The notes under the pieces were generated by a model. The model had not been told where the DNA came from. It was given only the letters and a program-made list of their open reading frames with translations, and made no database searches. From Lactiplantibacillus modestisalitolerans (GTDB taxonomy: Bacteria > Bacillota > Bacilli > Lactobacillales > Lactobacillaceae), in NCBI RefSeq assembly GCF_005405425.1, contig NZ_BJEA01000003.1:147061-211060 (forward strand): 64,000 nucleotides of DNA, given 5' to 3'. The first letter of the stretch is position 1. Every line of letters begins with the position of its first letter. This document shows positions 61,086-64,000 of this stretch, one piece after another. The position numbers were made by a program, and so were the translations under genes.

Positions 61086-61643
61086 TTAATGCAACGCTAG
61101 TGCTGCGAGCGGCCCAGTTTCCAACTGCACAAATAGTTGCCGAGTTTCGGCTGCAGACAGTAAGGCTCGTTGATAGCAACGTTGACGCCAACCGGTTTGG
61201 GGGATTTGATGGTCAACGTACCAAGCCCAAACATCCTTTGCCAAAAATTCACGGTAGCCATGGTAACCAAATTGGCCGTGAGTTTCTTTGGCAATTAAGG
61301 CGTGTAAAATCAAGTGCTCAACTTCATCAACGTAAACGAGTGCTTTCCGTTGTTGATAGCGGTATGGATATTGAAAGTAATAAATGGTCGCTGGATCAGA
61401 CATATTATGGAATTGGTTTTCTGCAACGTGGTGCGTGCACAAACCGTCGCGAGTGCGCGTGTAGTTTCCACGTTGAAGCCGCCGAACTTGACCTTTAAGA
61501 AATTGTTCGTAGGACGCCTGGTTAAAGTAGTCGTCTTTAACTGGTCCGGATTGCTGCCGTAGTTGCTGAATGGCGTCATCGTATGGCATTTTTAGTAGTG
61601 CTAAGTAATGTTGGAATCGCTGTTGGTGTGAATTGAACTGCAT
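61086..61643 (-). CDS. possible HNH-type nuclease-like protein
   Basis: A 185-residue soluble protein. The central LCTHHVAENQFHNM (near residue 68) and RKALVYVDEVEHLILHALIAKE (near 100-120) together resemble a beta-beta-alpha-metal HNH core: C..HH followed by a strand, then E-H and H. This pattern is weak, and catalysis is unproven. No phage genes adjoin it. It is followed by the G-rich direct repeat and preceded by a gap of about 500 nt. RBS upstream is unremarkable. Confidence 0.5.
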   Translation of the reverse strand: MQFNSHQQRFQHYLALLKMPYDDAIQQLRQQSGPVKDDYFNQASYEQFLKGQVRRLQRGNYTRTRDGLCTHHVAENQFHNMSDPATIYYFQYPYRYQQRKALVYVDEVEHLILHALIAKETHGQFGYHGYREFLAKDVWAWYVDHQIPQTGWRQRCYQRALLSAAETRQLFVQLETGPLAALALH

Positions 61644-61922
61644 TTGAAAGCCTCGCTATTATTAGTGTGCGTTTATTGGGTACGTTAACAGCTTCAGTAT
61701 GAAGCTTGTAGCAACCATGCGGCTAATTGGATTGATCAATGATTGTAATTGTGCAACCCAAAAAGCCGGTTTAATCACGATTAATTTTCATTATAGCATA
61801 GCTGAATTGTGCGTAATCAGTTAGACTAGGATTAAGATTGGGTTTGGTTTTAGCTTTTGACTGTTAGTGGCACCAATTTTGTTAGCTAAAACGGCTACAG
61901 TTTAATGAATGATGAATATGTA

Positions 61923-61972
61923 CTAATTTAAGCCAACTAGGTTTAATCATAAATCTAGTTGGCTTAAATTAG
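61923..61972. repeat. perfect 18-bp inverted repeat
   Basis: CTAATTTAAGCCAACTAG (61923-61940) is exactly inverted at 61955-61972 around a 14-nt loop. There is no T run, so it is not a classical terminator. It lies in a gene-free, AT-rich gap of about 1 kb (61644-62678). Confidence 0.85.
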
Positions 61973-62167
61973 CCATGGAGATATTAGCATACGGCCAGTT
62001 CGTGTTCGGCTGATTAAAGCTGCGGGATTCTAAGTTATAAATATTTTAGAGATAATTACGATCATTGTTTTTACCGTGAGATCTGTGCATGCTATGGATT
62101 TAAGTTGCAAGTCCAGGATAAACCAACGTCCGTTTTAAGGCTGAACTGATTATTAGGAGTAAAAATC

Positions 62168-62395
62168 GTGGCTAACCGAGAGGGGTGTTTTTTTGATATT
62201 CTAGTTTACATAATATATATTATACCAAGTAGACCTAGAAGAGAAAATCCTCCCCCACGACCTAAATTTGCTCCCCCGGGTCCTTTTTTGCGGATTGTTT
62301 CAAAACTAAGCTTCAAAATATTTCTGATTAGCAGTTGTACTGATACTAAAAATTTGATGGTTGGTTCGACCATTAGCTATCAGTTAAATTTTTAA
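62168..62395 (+). CDS. possible 75-residue Pro-rich protein
   Basis: GTG at 62168 is 8 nt behind TAGGAG and opens a 75-codon frame. The predicted protein has a hydrophobic stretch at residues 8-19 (FFDILVYIIYII), then a Pro/Arg-rich part (PSRPRRENPPPRPKFAPPGP), then a second hydrophobic part. It could be a membrane peptide. The AT-rich surroundings and lack of family match leave it doubtful. Confidence 0.35.
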   Translation: MANREGCFFDILVYIIYIIPSRPRRENPPPRPKFAPPGPFLRIVSKLSFKIFLISSCTDTKNLMVGSTISYQLNF

Positions 62396-62678
62396 TCCCA
62401 GTTTTTTAAAACCAATCAATTACTAGCTTAACTTAAAAAATATTTGAATGCTGAATTTTGCTTGCTATTTCATTTTAAAATTTTTATTGACTTAAGCTCA
62501 TATCAAATCAACTTCTACCAACTTGAGCTTTGAGTGCTTTTAATGCAGACTTGTTCAGTTTAATATCGAACTGATGCTTAGAATGCGTCTCTCAGCACCG
62601 CACTTTTAGGTTGTATTCGCTAAATAATTGTGTTTTAGTTATAGTAACAATTCTCTTTCAGAAAGGATGCTGATTAGT

Positions 62679-63530
62679 ATGGCGACTAAGTTTCCCTATG
62701 AAAAAAGCTTCGTTGCACAGCTCCGGGCCGATGGTAAGCAAGCCCCTACGATTTTACAATATCAATTGACCCTAGCAGACTTTTTTAATTATGAGCAGCA
62801 TTTCAATGAAACGTTTGCAGCCAGCCAGTTGTTAGCCGACTTAACTGAAAACGACGTCCGGACCTACTTAGAAATGCTACAAACGCAACGTCAGTTTAAA
62901 CCATCAACGTTAAACAAAAGCCTTTCTAATCTAAACGGTTACTTTAGTTACTTGTTTGAGCACCGGATTATCACGACGCTGCCAACGTTTAAAATTAAGG
63001 GCCAACCGCGGGCTAATGATTTAGATGTTCAAAATTGGCCCCAGACCTTGCCAACGATACTGACTAATCATGATTTGCACGTTTATACTCGTTTGTTTTT
63101 GCTCTTAACGTGTAAAGCGTATACGGCCACTGAAATGTTGGCCCCTGGATTTTATCAAGAATTAGTGACCATCCCGTTTTCAGCTACTGAACAAGCTTTT
63201 TTGCAAGAATTACAACATTTTATTGAGCCACGTCAAGCGTCAACCGGTAGTCCCGATATTTTCTTGAAATCACGTCAACGAGGAACCGATCCGCACCTGA
63301 CCTTAGCGGCACTCCATAAGTACCTGACCGGTGATAGTCAACGGTTAGGAATGCCATTGAAACCAATCGCGTTACGGCAAAGTTTTATGCTCTGGTACTT
63401 GGATCAACATCGAACGGATTCGATTGATTTGACGATGAAGCGGCTTCGCTTAGATTTAAGCAGTCTGGATTATTATCAAAATTTGCTGCGTCGTCAGGAT
63501 TTACGTGCGGCTAAACAGGGTCGCGATTAA
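62679..63530 (+). CDS. degenerate tyrosine recombinase-like protein
   Basis: A 283-residue protein with an N-terminal SAM-like core-binding domain (residues 5-100, LADLTENDVRTYLEMLQTQRQFKPSTLNKSLSNLNGYFSYL) and a C-terminal catalytic-like domain. Of the Arg-His-Arg-His-Tyr set only part remains: the first Arg position in LLLTCKAYTATEML is not Arg, HxLRH reads IALRQ (Arg233 kept, both His lost), LGH reads RLDL, and Tyr265/266 remains. Start at the ATG at 62679 behind AAAGGATG. No excision partner or attachment repeats are seen. The open frame suggests a retained DNA-binding role. Confidence 0.75.
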   Translation: MATKFPYEKSFVAQLRADGKQAPTILQYQLTLADFFNYEQHFNETFAASQLLADLTENDVRTYLEMLQTQRQFKPSTLNKSLSNLNGYFSYLFEHRIITTLPTFKIKGQPRANDLDVQNWPQTLPTILTNHDLHVYTRLFLLLTCKAYTATEMLAPGFYQELVTIPFSATEQAFLQELQHFIEPRQASTGSPDIFLKSRQRGTDPHLTLAALHKYLTGDSQRLGMPLKPIALRQSFMLWYLDQHRTDSIDLTMKRLRLDLSSLDYYQNLLRRQDLRAAKQGRD

Positions 63531-63710
63531 AGGCTTTATTTAATGACATTATTACAGTTATTTAACGGAACGTTACAAAGTCGCCACAGACATTACGCTT
63601 GATTTGCCGCTTAGTTAAGAAGTCGTAAAAGGCCTGTACAATTATTCTAAAGCTCGTTAAACTATTAGCATATTGATAGTTACTAAAGTATTCGAAAGGA
63701 TGATTCCCAG

Positions 63711-63911
63711 ATGACCTTTTACCGCTGGCTGGAACCGTTTATTGGTCAACACGGCCCGTATGCGCCAGCCGCGCGTTACGCGCACTCCGATTTTGATTTT
63801 CTTCGCACTAGTGATGTCCGTGAATTATCCGATTACATTACTTATTTAAATACGCGCGATTCTGTTAAGCAATCATTTTATCAAGCGCTCGATGCCTATC
63901 GAGCTTCATAA
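63711..63911 (+). CDS. YozE-like (UPF0346/SAM-like) protein
   Basis: A 66-residue protein beginning MTFYRWLEPFIGQHGPYAPAARYAHSDFDFLRTSDVREL. The spacing of the FYrWL motif, the acidic D-F-D-F stretch and the SDYITYL helix fits the YozE_SAM_like family of small Firmicutes proteins. AAAGGA precedes the ATG, and a TACAAT -10 candidate lies near 63638. Function unknown. Confidence 0.7.
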   Translation: MTFYRWLEPFIGQHGPYAPAARYAHSDFDFLRTSDVRELSDYITYLNTRDSVKQSFYQALDAYRAS

Positions 63912-63958
63912 GCTACCTTAAAAGGCTCTGTGTCAACCGGTGTTGATTTGTACTTTTA

Positions 63959-63997
63959 TGAGGTTCCAATTCACTTACGAATTGGGGCCTTTTTTTC
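63959..63997 (+). terminator. terminator at the window end
   Basis: AGGTTCCAATTC pairs with GAATTGGGGCCT (with a small internal loop), followed by seven T; it ends the yozE-like gene. Confidence 0.85.
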
Positions 63998-64000
63998 AAC

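Noticed and set aside
63917..63955. GGCTCTGTGTCAACCGGTGTTGATTTG looked like an insertion-sequence terminal repeat.
   Set aside because: There is only one end in the window, no transposase, and the part TCAACCGGTGTTGA is just a small hairpin ahead of a terminator.

Overview
The window is a contiguous stretch of a low-to-mid GC Firmicutes chromosome. The gene content points to Lactobacillaceae, near the Lactiplantibacillus/Levilactobacillus group. Markers are a complete mevalonate cluster (mvk-mvaD-mvaK2-fni), an EbsA-type protein, a DinG with an exonuclease domain, class B RNase P RNA, a PyrR-type attenuator, poly(ribitol-phosphate) wall teichoic acid genes (tarIJKL) and an LctP lactate permease. 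Ribosome binding sites are strong (AGGAGG/AAAGGA); several starts are GTG or TTG. I see no tRNA, rRNA, CRISPR array, complete IS or prophage. Identifications come from motifs read by eye, not from database searches.

Layout. 0-7.3 kb: HAD phosphatase, RsmF-type methyltransferase, an unlisted zinc-ribbon microprotein and the mevalonate operon on the minus strand. 7.5-19 kb: the conserved dinG-ypmB-aspB-dnaD // pbp1A-recU // ypsA-gpsB-rnpB-ypsC region; asnS and nth, which sit here in Bacillus subtilis, are absent. 19-26.9 kb: alpha/beta hydrolase, two-gene ABC transporter, membrane protein, DadA-like oxidoreductase, RNase H-like protein, EbsA and fhs. 27-33 kb: lspA, an RluD-type synthase, a PyrR attenuator, pyrR, and two carbamoyl-phosphate-synthase-like genes. 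33-46 kb: regulators, RqcH, DegV, membrane proteins and small conserved genes. 46-57.5 kb: permeases, tarIJKL, and an HxlR/MFS pair. 57.5-64 kb: a GT2 plus polytopic membrane protein pair, a possible HNH protein, an AT-rich gap, a degenerate tyrosine recombinase and a YozE-like protein.

Most notable: the CarA/CarB homologues behind pyrR are intact reading frames that have lost the residues needed for catalysis. CarA lacks the Cys-His-Glu triad. CarB lacks metal ligands of both ATP-grasp sites, one ATP-grasp lobe and the C-terminal allosteric domain. They look like a maintained pseudo-enzyme pair under PyrR control.

Second: a dispersed repeat of about 0.4 kb is present twice, each time between convergent genes directly behind the plus-strand gene's terminator. 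Its 3' half folds into an 18-bp closing stem plus two hairpins, with base changes between copies that keep pairing, so a structured RNA or MITE-like element is likely. Other signals are a second two-hairpin repeat family, a LexA-type box inside a good promoter with no gene directly behind it ahead of tarIJKL, and three GTTTA palindromes about 35 bp apart upstream of a zinc-finger/HTH/DUF2087 regulator.
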